64,000 nt of DNA from Mantis religiosa (GCA_030765055.1 CM060953.1:182345043-182409042), one strand, 5' to 3'; shown: positions 23,340-35,372, counted from the first letter of the stretch. Notes: a model not told the origin generated them from the sequence alone. Numbers and translations: made by a program.

Positions 23340-23697
23340 GATCACATCTTATAGCCACTCTTCGGCAAAGATCCTTCAGGGCATTTCCGAGCAATATGCC
23401 TAGACTTATTGCAAGAACCTCGTACAGAACAGGCTCCTTAGCCGTTTGTGGACCCAAGACATTCGTGTGCAATGTTTCTCCACATTGTAGCAAGATTATC
23501 CATAGGAAATCTGAAGCCATTCCCTCGAGATGTGCCCAACATCGTTACATCTGTAACACATGTCTTGTTCTTCTCAGGCGAGCGAAGTGCCCATATCTAT
23601 CACATTTATAGCACTTATTGTCTCCTCGTCCTCCACCTCCTGCTTGAGGACATTCTCGAGCAAAATGTCCTGTGCGATAGTACAGACTTGACTTCAT
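23340..23697 (-). pseudogene. CNBP: CNBP-type zinc-knuckle retropseudogene
   Basis: From an ATG at 23,697 the minus strand reads MKSSLYYRTGHFARECPQ, then GGGGRGDNKCYKCDRYGHFA, then a frameshift. Next come EEQDMCYRCNDVGHISRE and stops, a broken CYN...H..R.C unit, and KSRHIARKCPE. This order of CCHC knuckles (C-x2-C-x4-H-x4-C), with a Gly/Arg spacer after the first and EEQD before the third, is that of cellular nucleic-acid-binding protein. CNBP binds single-stranded nucleic acids and affects translation. The copy lacks introns and has several frameshifts; the first knuckle has lost its cysteines (YYR for CYKC). A processed pseudogene is most likely. Confidence 0.72.
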
Positions 23698-23699
23698 TC

Positions 23700-25978
23700 T
23701 GGAGAACTACACAACAATCACTCTACCTCCCTATCCACCACGTTGAAAAGTGTTAAAATGTAAATGTTCGTTAGGTAAGGACCTGAAGATAGAGATAAGG
23801 GATTTGGGCTACGTTCTAAAATTATAAGAATAATTAAAATAACTGGGGAGAAATATGTGGATCTTTGTAGTAAATATAAGAGGGAAGGTCTTACTTGTAT
23901 ACGATCAGGAGCTAGAAAATTTAGAGAAGATAATGAATAACAGTGCGTAACGTAAAGGAACAAGAAAAACATTAGAATATTGTGGAGATGTGACGGAGGT
24001 AATCTCTTAGGCTCTCTGTGACAGCAGGTGGTCGTATCTGCAGGCTATCTGGGGTATTTGGTTCAAAACCCGATCTGAACGTCTCTTCTGGGCCTGATAG
24101 CTGTCTCAGTAGATCCTCGTTCTACAGTATTTTTATCCTGGCTAGGATTGCCTCAGTATTATATCAGTAATAGTGTTATATTCTTATACATTATAAAAAT
24201 ACAATAATAACAATTATAATACTACAATTCCTAAAATACCGTAATAACTACACCAAACAACTTAATTAAATACTTACTCGAACCATATATTAATTTTTTC
24301 TATAACAATTATTAATTTATAATTATGAAAGAAATATTTCACTTCTTCACATCTCATATGAATTTTCTATACTTAAAACACATTTTATACCTCATTTTTA
24401 CAAAACATTAAGAACAATAAATACCAGACCCTACTCTTAACAAAAAAAACCAACCTTTAAAGCAAGGCTACACCAAAAAGTTTCTTGTTTAGCCTTTATC
24501 ATAGCTCACAGTATATAGAAACTTATAGCAACATATTTTTATCCTTAGCGCCAATTTAGGATATCAATCCTTAAAAATAGCAATTAAAAATAATAACCAG
24601 GACTTTAAAATTGATTTTCTGACAAACTCTTTTCTAACACTTTTCAGTATACAAAATGCCCTTCAACTCAAACTTTTCCATTTAAATTACTAAAAATTAC
24701 CGGATACCTCCATAATATGTAAATAACAAACTTCACAATCTCCTCTTTTTGTTAATGCTCATATTCACAAAATTATATGGTGTTAAGTAATAAAATAATT
24801 TAATATTTTTAAAATTTTCACAGCTAACACGTACAAAATATTTTACAACAAATTCTACAACAGTATTAAAAAAAAAAAAAAAAAAAAAAAAGAATGTGAA
24901 TCGTTTAAAATTCATATATACTAGCAATATAATATAACAGTGTAATGTAATCTCCAAATTGTGTATTACGTTCTCCCAAAGTTACACGTGTGTCCTATTA
25001 TTCGTTCAAAGGTTATGACCTATTGAAATGGTTCCGATTTATATGGATCGCACTGTATTTCCTTGCTTCGCTTTCACTGAACACTCACCGACATTAAACT
25101 TGTTTCTGGTAAATCACTTTAATAGATCTATATTCCGTTTCGGGAAATTAAAACACACTGGCTAAATATTTGTACATACGTCACGACTAAACTTACTGTC
25201 AGCATCTTCGTAATTTATACTACTGCGGCCGGAATTAAACTTCGGCTATTTAGAAGTTCTCAAAGCAGTGATAATGTAGAAATTTTTTCTGATGACGGTT
25301 ATTCAAGAAAACACCAGATGTGTGAAGTCCTGTTGCGGCATCTCTAAGACAACGAAGGATTCCTTTATGTGACAATTCTTTCTTTACAATTTAACTTGGA
25401 ATAAACCTACAGTAGAATTTAACCAATCCATGTTACCTATTTGATGATACAGTGACGATAACTGAAAATTTTTATGCTAGATTTAAGCCTATTTTCTATT
25501 ATTTACCATGACCGCCTTACACAGTCTTATGTTCCTGAAGGAGTTTTGCATAGTAAAACTCAATGCTTTCTATACGTTTGGGAATTGCTCTGATATTGAA
25601 AATATTCTACGCAGGTGGCACCAAGTAAAAATCTATGTATTACACTCACCTGAGTTTGACTACCCTTGTAGAAAAAATCCTCATAGTCGCTTTAAGTCTA
25701 CTTTATTGCTGTATTCAGCTTATAGCCCCAAGAAAGTTAGCAATAAGTTAACTTCTGCACACATATTTTAGATTGGATACAATACTAGCTGTATTACCCT
25801 AGACATTTAGGAAAATATTAGGTTAACTCTTAAGTAATAACGGTTTCCTTATTTTGGTGTTTTGGGAAATTTATTGCGTTTCTTTAGTTTGGCTATGCTA
25901 TTTACAGGATATCCTGACAAGTGTTGCGTACATTGCAAGCAGTATCAGTCTTCAGTTGTTAAAAAACAATCACAAAAT
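23700..25978. other. Unassigned AT-rich DNA
   Basis: Long low-complexity AT-rich tract with an A run at about 24,869-24,891. Open frames 23,718-23,972 (-), 24,733-24,957 (-) and 25,508-25,771 (+) show no recognised domain. Confidence 0.35.
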
Positions 25979-26135
25979 GGAGATAACAATGTTTGAACTT
26001 AGAGTCATTCTAAAACATTACTCGACACAAGATTATAAAGTCGCTGTCGCAGTTCGAAGAATATGTGAAGTTGACGGAGAAGGTGTCATTAGTGAGCGTG
26101 TGACGCAACGATGGCTCCAACGTTTCAACAATATA
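25979..26135 (+). pseudogene. Mariner transposase N-terminus, cut by another mariner
   Basis: From an ATG at 25,979 the frame reads FELRVILKHYSTQDYKVA, then VRRICEVDGEGVISERV and RWLQRFNN. This is the first HTH region of SETMAR-type mariner transposases (R-x-I-C...YGEG-x-V-S-E-R...W-x-x-RF). It stops at a TA dinucleotide where the mariner 2 terminal repeat begins. I could not find its continuation on the other side. Confidence 0.7.
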
Positions 26136-26149
26136 AAAGCCTTGTCCGT

Positions 26150-26562
26150 AAAATAATTTTATTTAATATAGAAAACATGTTTATTGTCAATGGATGTTAC
26201 ATTGATGGAAAGGCGGAACGTACAGATATTTTTCAACGTAATCATCATTGCGATCGATGCACTTTTGCATGCGCTGTGGCAGTTTTTGTATACCCTTGTC
26301 ATAGCACTCTCCCGCCAAGTTGCGCAGGTAGCGCACAACCTCGTTTTTCAGATCATCGTCGGTCTGGAAATGTGTTCCACCCAGGTGTGACTTCAACTCA
26401 GGAAACAGATGATAATCACTAGGTGCTAAGTCTGGACTGTAGGGGGGATGGGTGAGAATGTCCCATCAGAACTGGGTCGTTTATGGTCGTCGGTGAGCAT
26501 TTTTGGGACCCACCTCGCACACACCTTGCGATAATGCAAATGTTCAGTCAAAATCTTATCAA
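26150..26562 (-). pseudogene. Mariner 2 transposase, C-terminal piece with internal deletion
   Basis: Minus strand: KILTEHLHYRKVCARWVPKM, then directly GTFSP.P..SPDLAP-like text, then KSHLGGTHFQTDDDLKNEVV and YDKGIQKLPQ. Relative to the copy at 43 kb the segment from the GDETW region through HDNARPH is deleted. C-terminal residues are well preserved. Confidence 0.7.
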
Positions 26563-26565
26563 ACG

Positions 26566-27240
26566 TTCACCTAATGGGGCAGCATAACTAGAACTGGGCA
26601 AGCATTATACTAAAATTAAAATCTTGTCGATAGCAATGAAATATTTATACAGAATCACTAACCTGGAAGATGGCAATATAATTAAAGAATTTCTTTATAT
26701 TCAAAAGAGAAGTAACTGGGGTGGGTCTTGGGCACATAAAATGTATGACTTGTTGAAGCAGCTAGGTATGGGTCATTCTTGGATAAATGCAGAGTATGGG
26801 CATAGAGGCTTCTGGAAAGAAGTTAAGCTAAGATTAGAAGATATTGACAGACAAGACATTTTCGCCAATACAACTGACACTCACTGAGATTATGTAGAGA
26901 AATAAAAACAACCTGGGGGAGGGAAGGATATATGTAGTAAGTTAGGGCGAGAAGGTTTTGCTTGGGCGAGAACAGGAGTGAGAAACTTGAAAGGTATAGG
27001 TCAAGAGAGGGAGCTAAATAAATGTCCATTGTATGGAGAAGAGAATGTAGACTTCCATTGTATATTAAATTGTAGTCAAACAAAGATATGGAGATAGCAG
27101 GCTTGGCTCCGTAAATTGGACAATTTGGGGGGTGGAGTAGTAATTAGAAAAATGTTGTCAGTAAAGGGGAAAAGAACAGGAGATATATAGGAAATTATTT
27201 AGGGAAAGTTAAAGAGAGATGGCTAAGAACAATTAAGAGA
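26566..27240 (+). mobile_element. LINE-A copy 2 (truncated at both ends)
   Basis: From CACCTAATGGGGCAGCATAA the sequence follows copy 1 (position 7 onward) through the coding tail to GGCTAAGAACAATTAAGAGA. It then joins mariner 2 sequence at about 27,241 with no 3' UTR or tail. Coding frame 26,624-26,887 matches 63-330 of copy 1 closely. Loss of the 3' end argues against ordinary target-primed insertion. Confidence 0.8.
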
Positions 27241-27735
27241 AAAATGACAATTGAATCTAACTATTCCTCGCCCTGTTCTGCATAGCGCTCCAGGAATCGG
27301 TGGGCCGCTTCACGTTGCCATTTATGGTCTTCGGTGAACATTTTGGGGACCCATCTAGCACACACCTTGCGATAATGCAAATGTTCGGTCAAAATCTTGT
27401 CAATCATAGTCTTACTGACTTCAGGGATAAGTTCGCACAGCTCGCGAACTGTCACACGCCGATCTTTAAGCATTTCGTGCTCCACTTTTGCAATTGTTTT
27501 GGCTGAAACGGAAGGCCGACCAGAACGCTGTTCGTCATGAACGTCTCTACGTCCGTCTTTGAACTCTCTGACCCACTTTCGCACGTTTATGACGTCCATA
27601 CACTATGGCCCATAGACATCGCATAACTGATGATGAATCTCAATAGGGGTAGTGCCCCTGGCACTCAAAAAACGGATCAGTGCACACAACTCGCACTTGG
27701 CGGCGGAAGTGATAGGAAGCTCCATCGCAAACGGC
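27241..27735 (-). pseudogene. Mariner 2 transposase, N-terminal half
   Basis: Frame 27,261-27,599 reads NVRKWVREFKDGRRD, then DEQRSGRPSVSAKT, RRVTVRELCELIPEVS and RWVPKM...REAAHRFLERYA. It ends at the CAATTGTCA just before the GDETW position, where LINE-A begins. Upstream (27,600-27,735) the leader carries the same start region as the copy at 42,312 (ATG-GAGCTTCC on the minus strand), with frame breaks. The GRPS linker and second HTH are intact. Confidence 0.8.
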
Positions 27736-27886
27736 TGCTCAGCCAAGACTAATGGTTACAACGGGTTCATTATGCTGGGGATTTGAAAGGGTGATCCTAA
27801 GCTACGCGCCAGTGTTACCAGATCTCGCGTAATAGCGTTCCCCACGGCTCCAGAGCGTTGGAGACCTTATTTTACGGACACCCTTG

Positions 27887-28784
27887 TACTAGTCTTATCA
27901 AACCAGACTTATTAAATGACCCTCTTATGTTGCCAGCTCGTTCATAGTTTCGGACCAATGTATAAATATGTTTAAAGCAAGTCAAAAATAATTAAATTTG
28001 TTTAACTTACTTCATATGAGATACGCAATAAAATGTAAAGTAAATGTTTGTTTTGTATGTCAAAACTGTGCTCAGTAAAGTTTATTCTATCCGTTCCCGC
28101 ATGAAAATGATTAGCAAAAGCTAATTTACAAAAATAACTTTCGTATGCCAAATGTCAAGCTTTGCGATATAAAACATATCAAAAGATTTTTTTTGTACTA
28201 ATTCAACAGAGGCACATGCTCATAATAAATGCACACACAACTGCTGATAAAAAATAATGGTAATCAATTGCATTTTGCTTCAATTCAATTTTGCATCACC
28301 ACCTCTCCCCCGAAATGTCAGCGCTGAAAACAGCAACATGACAAATGAGCACCCAGGAGACCAAATGTTCTGAATTATTCACGAAGTGGCCCATATTCAT
28401 CATTCACGTGACCTACTCGTTTTTAATTAAGGTCCGTGAAAATACATGTGCGCCCTAAAACGTTGCCAGCAGATGTATCCTTAGAAGTGGAATCGCCTGG
28501 CTGTGTAGGCAACCACTTCGACACTTGTGTGCCGCGGCACCTTCAACCTTACAGGCTTTGTATACATTACATCGCTAATCGGAGTCAACCTCAATGGTTG
28601 GAAACTTCCAAGCTTACTTATACCTATTATTAATTCTAATAAGGTTTCATTGACGTTTACATATTCATTTTAGTTACAAGACAACAATACAACTTATCAC
28701 TAAAGGAGTTTAAGTTTTCAAAATTGAAGCCCAATAACAAAGAATATTTAGAAAATCGTGAATGCCAAAGACATTTTATGAAAG
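27887..28784. other. Unassigned AT-rich DNA
   Basis: No repeat or coding identity found. Confidence 0.35.
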
Positions 28785-29004
28785 GGTAGAGCCAGACTGA
28801 AAAATTCAATGCCATAGCCGGGATTTGAACCATGGATCTTCTTGTCTCCATCCAGCCGCTCTAAACCATTGAACTACTATGGCCAACGTGCCAACATGAC
28901 ATTAAGGTAGTTGCCTCACGTGATTATGAGAACTCCTAGTGGTTTACCGGGAAAAACAAGAGTCAGTTGGAGAATTTAATGTCCTGTTGGCACGTTGGCC
29001 ACAG
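28785..29004. mobile_element. Foldback element F, right arm truncated
   Basis: The left arm carries GCCATAGCCGGGATTTGAAC and the minus-strand tRNA-like segment. It is followed by GTCAGTTGGAGAATTTAATG and the start of the opposite arm (TTGGCACGTTGGCCACAGTA), which is replaced at about 29,005 by the GC-rich repeat. Compare intact copies at 38.05 and 44.5 kb. Confidence 0.7.
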
Positions 29005-29502
29005 TAGCTGTACCCGTAGGAACAAGGACCAGGTCTTCCTTCGACCAGGGATTTACCGAGCTGTCCCAAAAAGGGCGCCCCGCACTTACGTGAGGCTTTC
29101 CATAGGGGAAGATCTAGAGACTAACAAGCACCCCCCATCTGGTCCTGTGGACTCAAGACGGGATGGAAGTGGTTACGCCACTTCGGCGCGCCAACTCCAA
29201 CATGGGAAGGCTACAGATTTGACCTCAGTGGGGCCGCTTGGTGATCTAGCACACCTTCTACTAGCTATGCTGGCTAGTAGGCGGGAATATTAATGGATTC
29301 CCTCAACCCCGTCCGAAGACGTACACGATCACCCACGGGAACCACTGCCCCCTCGAGTCCAACCCAATTTGAAGACAGGAAGGGGCTCGAATGTGCGGCC
29401 CAAGGTTCTTCTTGAACCGTCAGAGGTACCAGGAGTGCTAGGGGTCCGCAGCGCCCGCACCACGGCAGCTGAAGGGAACTGCCTCCCCTCCGGGGGAGGA
29501 AG
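29005..29502 (-). repeat. GC-rich dispersed repeat, one unit, minus
   Basis: Contains GGTGATCTAGCACACCTTCT and CACGGCAGCTGAAGGGAACT, collinear with the reverse complement of the 32.1-32.7 kb unit. Its right end joins a mariner fragment abruptly at about 29,502. Confidence 0.8.
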
Positions 29503-30203
29503 ATCAACTATTGGAACACATTGTTACTGGAGACGAGACGTGGGTTTCTCACATGACCCCTGAGTCAAAACGTCAATAGATGGAATGGCGCCACACATCA
29601 GCAGTCAACGTCAAGGCCAAACAGACAATTTCAACACGGAAAGTCATGGCATCTGTGGTTTGAGATAGACATGAAGTGTTGCTACTCGAGTTTATGGAAC
29701 AAGAGACAACCATCAATGCAAACGCTTACTGCGAAACTGTGACTAACCTCCGACGTGCAATACAGAATAAGCGATGTGGCCTTCTGACGTCTGGAGTGTT
29801 GTTGCTGCATGACTGCCAAACCACATTCTGCCAGGCGCGTCCAAGATCTCATCAGCTCTTTTGGATGGAAACAGATTGACCACCCACTGTATAGTCCAGA
29901 CCTGGCACCGAGCGATTTTCACTTGTTCCGCTACTTAAAGGAGTTTCTCGGTGGCAAGCGCTTCCGCATAGATGACGAGGTGGAAGGAACAGTTGAAGAC
30001 TGGTTATGCTCACAGGCGGCAGACAGGCATGACGTCGGTATCCTGAAGCTTGTAGGACGTTATGACAAATGTTTAAACAAATATGGCAACTATATAGAAA
30101 AATAGAGAAAGATGTAAGGAATCCAATAAAACAAAATTTTGCAAATATCTATGAAGGTTTAATTTATAAAAAATGACGGACCTTACTTTACGAATAACCC
30201 TCA
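29503..30203 (+). mobile_element. Mariner family 3, 5'-truncated
   Basis: The right terminal repeat (GACGGACCTTACTTTACGAA...) ends in TCA followed by TA at 30,204. The left end and N-terminal half are missing, replaced by the GC-rich repeat. Confidence 0.75.
29515..30105 (+). pseudogene. Mariner 3 transposase, catalytic and C-terminal part
   Basis: Begins just before VTGDETWVSHMTPESKR (first catalytic Asp intact), then a stop, then MEWRHTSAVNVKAK, VMASV, LEFMEQETTINAN and TNLRRAIQNK. The second catalytic region is HD followed by a small deletion, so HDNAKPH is frame-broken. It resumes as AKPHSARRVQDLISSFGWKQ, then YSPDLAPSDFHLF with the third Asp. Allowing for the missing bases the second-to-third spacing is 34, the D,D34D of true mariners. 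C-terminal frame 29,809-30,105 is open to its stop. Confidence 0.82.
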
Positions 30204-31869
30204 TACATTTATATTCCTTTTTGATGTAACTACTTTATTTATTTTAATATGTTTCTAGGTTTGTCATTTTTAGCAATTTCTTACTAAATATTATATTATT
30301 TCTGAGGGGTTATTAAATTAATTTTGTTGTTAGTTCATTCAAGCTTAACTTCTTTAAATCAAACTTTATATTTTGGCGTTTAGACGAATATCATGTCAGC
30401 TGCAAAAAAAAAGAAAGTATTACGGCATCGGTGTTTACTGACAATGAAATTTATTAATTTTTGACGCATTTTTTTTTTTACTCTTTTTTGAAGTTAATTT
30501 AAAGTGAGTGAATTGAAGTGAAGCTGAAAACTTGGAAACAGATATGTGATAAGAGCTGGAAGTTAGCAATAAAACAAGGAATACCTATTAATATTTTCCT
30601 AATCTAATCAACTACGGCGAGACTCCAAGAAATAGTTGAAGTAAGAAAAAGAAAAGACGAACGTTCGCGATCTTGATTAGCAGAGCGGAATTTATGGCGA
30701 CGGGTGGGAAATTGGAATTTGGTCATTGTGTAATTTGCGAAGGTACGGCAGGGTGCAAGGATTATAATGACGTAGAGGGTGATGGAAGTTACAGCAAAGA
30801 CTAATATTGAAAATGAACTCAAGAAAGTGGGGCAGTCTTCATGCACTCATAAAAGAGAGGTCGGAAGTTTACCATACTTCATTTAAACGGTGTTTCATTC
30901 TGCCTTGAGCCGCGAAGGGGCAATACTATAAGGCGCTGGGCCGCGGAATTTACTAAGGAAAAAGATAAAGGAATACAGTGAAAGTTAGGAATATTACATT
31001 TGAATTCTGCTAGGTTAAGGGACTTCTCACCTTTAATTTGCATTATCTTACCTACAGTAAGTAACTAGAGAAGTTATTGAATTTCACCCAAAAGTTTGGT
31101 ATGAAAAATTCATTGTAAATACATGTTTTGAAGTACTGTGTATAAAATATTTATAAAATGTCAATTTGTGTCTCCCTACCCTAATCCTTTAATGAATGCT
31201 GTCGCCCTGGGACAACGTTACGTTTTATTCACCTTAAAATATTTTAGTGTGGTTTTTTGTTATTGTTGCGAGCCATTATTGCGACTGGCGCATTCCATTC
31301 CAACATTCCTCTCATTTTTCTGTAACAATCAAGAAAGCGAACCTTCCAGTCATCTATCTTTATCTCTTTCGGCAAGCTTTCTATCTCCGCGCTGCAACAT
31401 CTGTCCCTTTGTGCGTGCCGACCGTGCCAGTCGCAACAATGGCTCGCGACATTATTATCATATTGTACTGGCCTTTGTCAGTTATACACACAAAATTTTG
31501 AGTCCTTCAAACTGTAAATATTATACTAGTTTTACAATTATATTGCAGTTCTTTTAGTAGAAAAGACAAAATCCAAGCAACTGCAGTCAAATGATATGCC
31601 GTCAACATCCAACTATGCCATGACACCGATTATTTTACCTGGGCCCTCCCCGTTCTTCACCACAGGTACGTTTTACAGCAGTTGCCGAGATTTGAACCCA
31701 CGATGTTTTGATTTGAATGCATGCCCAATCCATATATCGCTTTAACGACCATTGTTATTCGAATCGATTGCGTTGAGGCACCGCAGAAGGTGGTATGAAA
31801 ACCGGGTTGGTAAGTACTGCAAGAGTGGCCTAAGTTGCAAAATAATTCACCCATTAAATGGTTAAACTA
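30204..31869. other. Unassigned DNA
   Basis: Frames 30,604-30,846 (-) and 31,138-31,557 (+, 139 codons) have no recognised domain. Around 31,675-31,745 a minus-strand GGGTTCAAATCTC resembles a pol III B box but no clear A box or second copy was found. Confidence 0.3.
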
Positions 31870-32060
31870 CCCTTACCGAGCGGGATCGATTCCCGTGGGC
31901 GGCCTCCCTGACCCCATGAGCTTTTCGGGGTTAAACCGAATCGCCAAGCGAATGCTCGGTGTGTTGATTACATCCCCTCGGATATATTGACCTTCCATTT
32001 CATCTCCATTATGATTTCACATCATGTATCATCTGATGGTCTCTTTCAGGGTGGAAAGAG
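31870..32060 (+). mobile_element. SINE-3 copy, head rearranged
   Basis: Starts TTACCGAGCGGGATCGATTC; relative to the 3.1-3.35 kb copy the segment between A and B boxes is reordered. The body is shared: CATTATGATTTCACATCATG, then GGTCTCTTTCAGGG. It runs straight into the GC-rich repeat. Confidence 0.6.
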
Positions 32061-33910
32061 TCAGCGGGTGTCTCGGCGCTGCATGGCAGGATGATGTGCT
32101 CCTGGTAAACACTTCCTCCTTTCGTTGACTGGTCTCGGGCCTCCGAATCCTGTCTTGGCTGGCCTCCCGTAGAGAAGGGGATCCGTCCCCTTCAGCTGCC
32201 GTGGTGCGGGCGCTGCGGACCCTTAGCACTCGTGGTACCTCTGACGTTACAAGAGGAACCTCGGGCCGAACATTCGAGCCCCTCCCTGATTGGAAGTTGT
32301 TCGGATTGGGTTGGTCTCGAGGGGGCAGTGGTTCCAGATACTCGTGGGTGATCGGGTACGTCTCCAGACGGGGTTGAGGGAAGCCATATATTCCCGGGTA
32401 CTAGCCAACATTGCTAGGAGAAGGTGTGCTAGATCGCCAGGCGGCCCCACCGAGGTCATATCCGTAGCCTTCAGCTTTAGGGTTTGGCGCGCGTAAGTGG
32501 CGTATCCACTTCCATCCCGTGTTCTGTCCTAGGACCAGATGGGGGGGGCTTGTTAGTAACCCAGGTCTTACCCTATGGAAAGCCCCACGGAGGACGCCGG
32601 GTACCCTTTGGGACAGCTTGGATACTCTCTGGTTGAAAGAGGTCCATGTCTTGGTCCTACGGGTCCAGGACTAATGGGAGTAGAAACTCTGGAGTCAAAT
32701 GTCTTGGCTGGCCTCCCGTAGGGGAAGGGATCTGTCTCCTTCAGCTTCTGTGGTGCGGGCCCTGGGACAGCTAGCACTCGTTGTACCTGTGATGTCACCT
32801 CTGAGGAACCTTGGGACGAACAGCCAAGCCCCTCCCGAATGGGAGTTGTTCGGATTTGGTTGGACTCGAGGGGGCAGTATGTTCCCGACATCCGCTGGAG
32901 ATCGGGTACTGCCGGCCAGGCCTCGGCTGCCCGGAAGGAGCAGAGGGTTGCCTAATAAGTCCCGGGTACTAGCCTGCAGAGCTAGTAGAAGGTGTGCTAG
33001 ATCATCAGGCGGCCACACCGAGGTTATTCGGTAGTGTTCCCTGCGCGAGTGATGTATCCACTTCCACCCGTCTTGACATTGTTGTAGATGGACGGGGGGC
33101 CTTTCAGACTCCAAATATTGCCCCACAGGAAAGATCCGCGGAGTTATCCATCACTCCCGGGTAGAAGGAGACCAGAGTCTGCGGATTTTTGGGTAGATCT
33201 TCTGCGCATAACTGTCTTGGATGGCCTCACGTAGGGGAGGGGATCCGTTTCCTTCAGCTGCTCTGGTCCGAGCGCTACGGACCCCTAGCACTCGTTACAA
33301 GAGTAACCTCGGGCCGAACATGCGAGCTCCTCCCTGAATGGGAGTTGTTCGGATTGGGTTGGACTCGACCGGGGAAGTGAGTTCCCGACGCCCATGGGAG
33401 ATTGGGTACTTCCGGTCAGGCCTCGGCCACACGGAGGGTGTAGAGGGTCGGCCAAAAAGCCCCGGGCACTAGCTAGTACAAGGTGTGCTAGTTCACCAGG
33501 TGGCTCCACCAAGGTTATTCGGTATAATCTTCCTTAAGGGCTTGACGCGCGTAAGTGGCGTGTACACTTCCATCCCTTCTTGTCGTTGTAATCGATGGGG
33601 GGCTTTTTAGACTCAAGGCATTGCTGTATGGAAAGAACCCCGGAGACCTCCACCGTCTCCCGGATGAAACGGGCCGGACTCTCGGGTAGACCTTGCCCCC
33701 ACATGTCTTGGGTGGCAGTTTCTGGACAACAGTTGTGTGAGTTGCTGGTTGTGCTGAGCTGCCGGGGAGTATTCAACTGCTAAAGTGTATGCACCCTGCC
33801 ATCTGCACTGTCGTGGTTCCTTGGGACGGACACCCTCTGTCTCCTCTCACCTCTAATTCCACCCGGGGTCGCCCCACTTAAGGGCATAGGTACAATAGAC
33901 CAAGACGGTT
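32061..33910 (+). repeat. GC-rich repeat with three tandem ~0.5-kb units
   Basis: The block CTTGGCTGGCCTCCCGTAG recurs at about 32,155 and 32,702, and as CTTGGATGGCCTCACGTAG at 33,217, giving units of roughly 547, 515 and 489 bp. Each carries the 92-bp minisatellite segment (CAGCTGCCGTGGTGCGGG or variants), then TTCGGATTGGGTTGGACTCG and GAAGGTGTGCTAGATC. Left and right flanks match the pieces split at 21.75-23.25 kb. No conserved protein is visible across units, so I treat its open frames as chance. Confidence 0.85.
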
Positions 33911-34815
33911 GCAGTGCCAAATTCCCTCCAATCTAGTGCAATATTTTTGATTTCAAGAATAATTTTGGAATTAGATGTTCAGTTATTTAATTTATGGTTA
34001 ATTTGTAGCCAAACGGAACTTATAGATGCTTTATTATTTCTTCCAAAAATCTTTAACTTTATATGAATTCAATGAATTATTGATCATTTCATTTGAAACT
34101 CATAGAAAACTCTAATTTTCTTAGCAAAATCTCATAAAAGTTATTTCTCTAAAGGTTACACAACGTAAAAATGTATTAACCCTCTTGTATTCGCAGAAAA
34201 GTCGATTTCAATATTGGCTGTTACCAACTTTTCGAAGTTAAATCACTTATTTTTTTTTTAAAGGAGCCCAACAACTTTCATACTTACAGTAAATATAACA
34301 AATGTTAAAAAATGAAAGTAGATAATAAGAATGCAAGTAAAGTTTTATAAATATTGCATGATCGGATCATGAACCTTGGCTCTAGCTTCTCGTATCCGAA
34401 AGGCGGCCCTTTGAGGACGTGCCCAAGTTTTATATTGGCTCTCGCTACATGTTATAGGTAAGGTAAATTGTGTTTGTGTATCGATCAGCGGTTGTATTGA
34501 GGTTGAGGAAATAAATGGGTGTATGTCGATAATATGCAATGAAAAGGCAGCATCTTCCGCTAGTCTTCCCGGAGTAATGAGAGTCTGGGAACTTTCCCAC
34601 GTCGTCGCCACTTCCTCCCCTATCTTGATATATCTTCAAACATTATGTTTTAATGCTAAGTAGTGCAAAAGTAAGGATATGTAACTAAACATTTATTTTA
34701 GCCATGTATAATTTTAAAATTATATTATGTATTAGAAAATTAAAATATGTCTTAACTATCTTCAATTACAGAACCAGAGCATTTGTTTAACTGCAATTGT
34801 GTAATATTTTTGTCT
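33911..34815. other. Unassigned AT-rich DNA
   Basis: No repeat or coding identity found. Confidence 0.35.
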
Positions 34816-35372
34816 ATATTTAGCAGGGGCGGCTGGTGGCTCTGAAAATTGGTGGTTCACAAAGTAATCCATGCAACTTAATTTTTTAAAGTAACAAAAT
34901 TTCTTTAAGCCTGCCCCTACAGACTGCTCTACACACAAGTTAACGGTAATTCACAACATATAACACAACATTCACATTTCATAAACACTCTAGAATATTT
35001 ATCGTACACATCATTGTTAAAGTTCCTGTTAAAACATCTTGTTTTTGTTTTGACTATCTGTGTGATGTTTAGTTTTGGTGTGGGTCTTCCAAGTCGCTTA
35101 AGTTCAATTTTTTTCTTCTAAGGTCGTGTTTGAAAAAGGATGTGCTAAAATACGCTTTATGAAATTAATTGTTTCTTCTTATAACATAAGTTACCTGTAT
35201 TTATATAAATATTTCTGATGCACTACTCAAAACACGGCAGAGCTAACAAAACACGGCACAAACCATGTGGCTGTGTACTCGTAGGTTACATTTAACACAG
35301 GCGCAATAGACGACGCTGCTGTGATGAAAGAACGAGCAGTGGACGGGGAAAGCATATCGAGTTGCTCGCCCG

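Larger units (their letters stand above)
26136..27886 (-). mobile_element. Mariner family 2 (copy 1), rearranged, with LINE-A inside
   Basis: TIR-like ends carry TGTCCGTAAAATAA (left, 26,144 on) and its reverse complement near 27,868-27,881. TA flanks the element on both sides (26,134-26,135; 27,887-27,888). The order along the minus strand is: N-terminal transposase half (27,241-27,599 and 5' leader to 27,886), LINE-A (26,566-27,240), then a C-terminal piece (26,150-26,562). An 83-bp stretch is present on both sides of the LINE (26,480-26,562 and 27,321-27,403). Confidence 0.75.

Noticed and set aside
31675..31745. Further tRNA-derived SINE
   Set aside because: Only a B-box-like GGGTTCAAATCTC is visible, with no second copy in the window and no convincing A box.
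32568..33126. 107-143 codon minus-strand frames in the GC-rich repeat
   Set aside because: High GC favours open frames; they are not conserved in phase across the tandem units.
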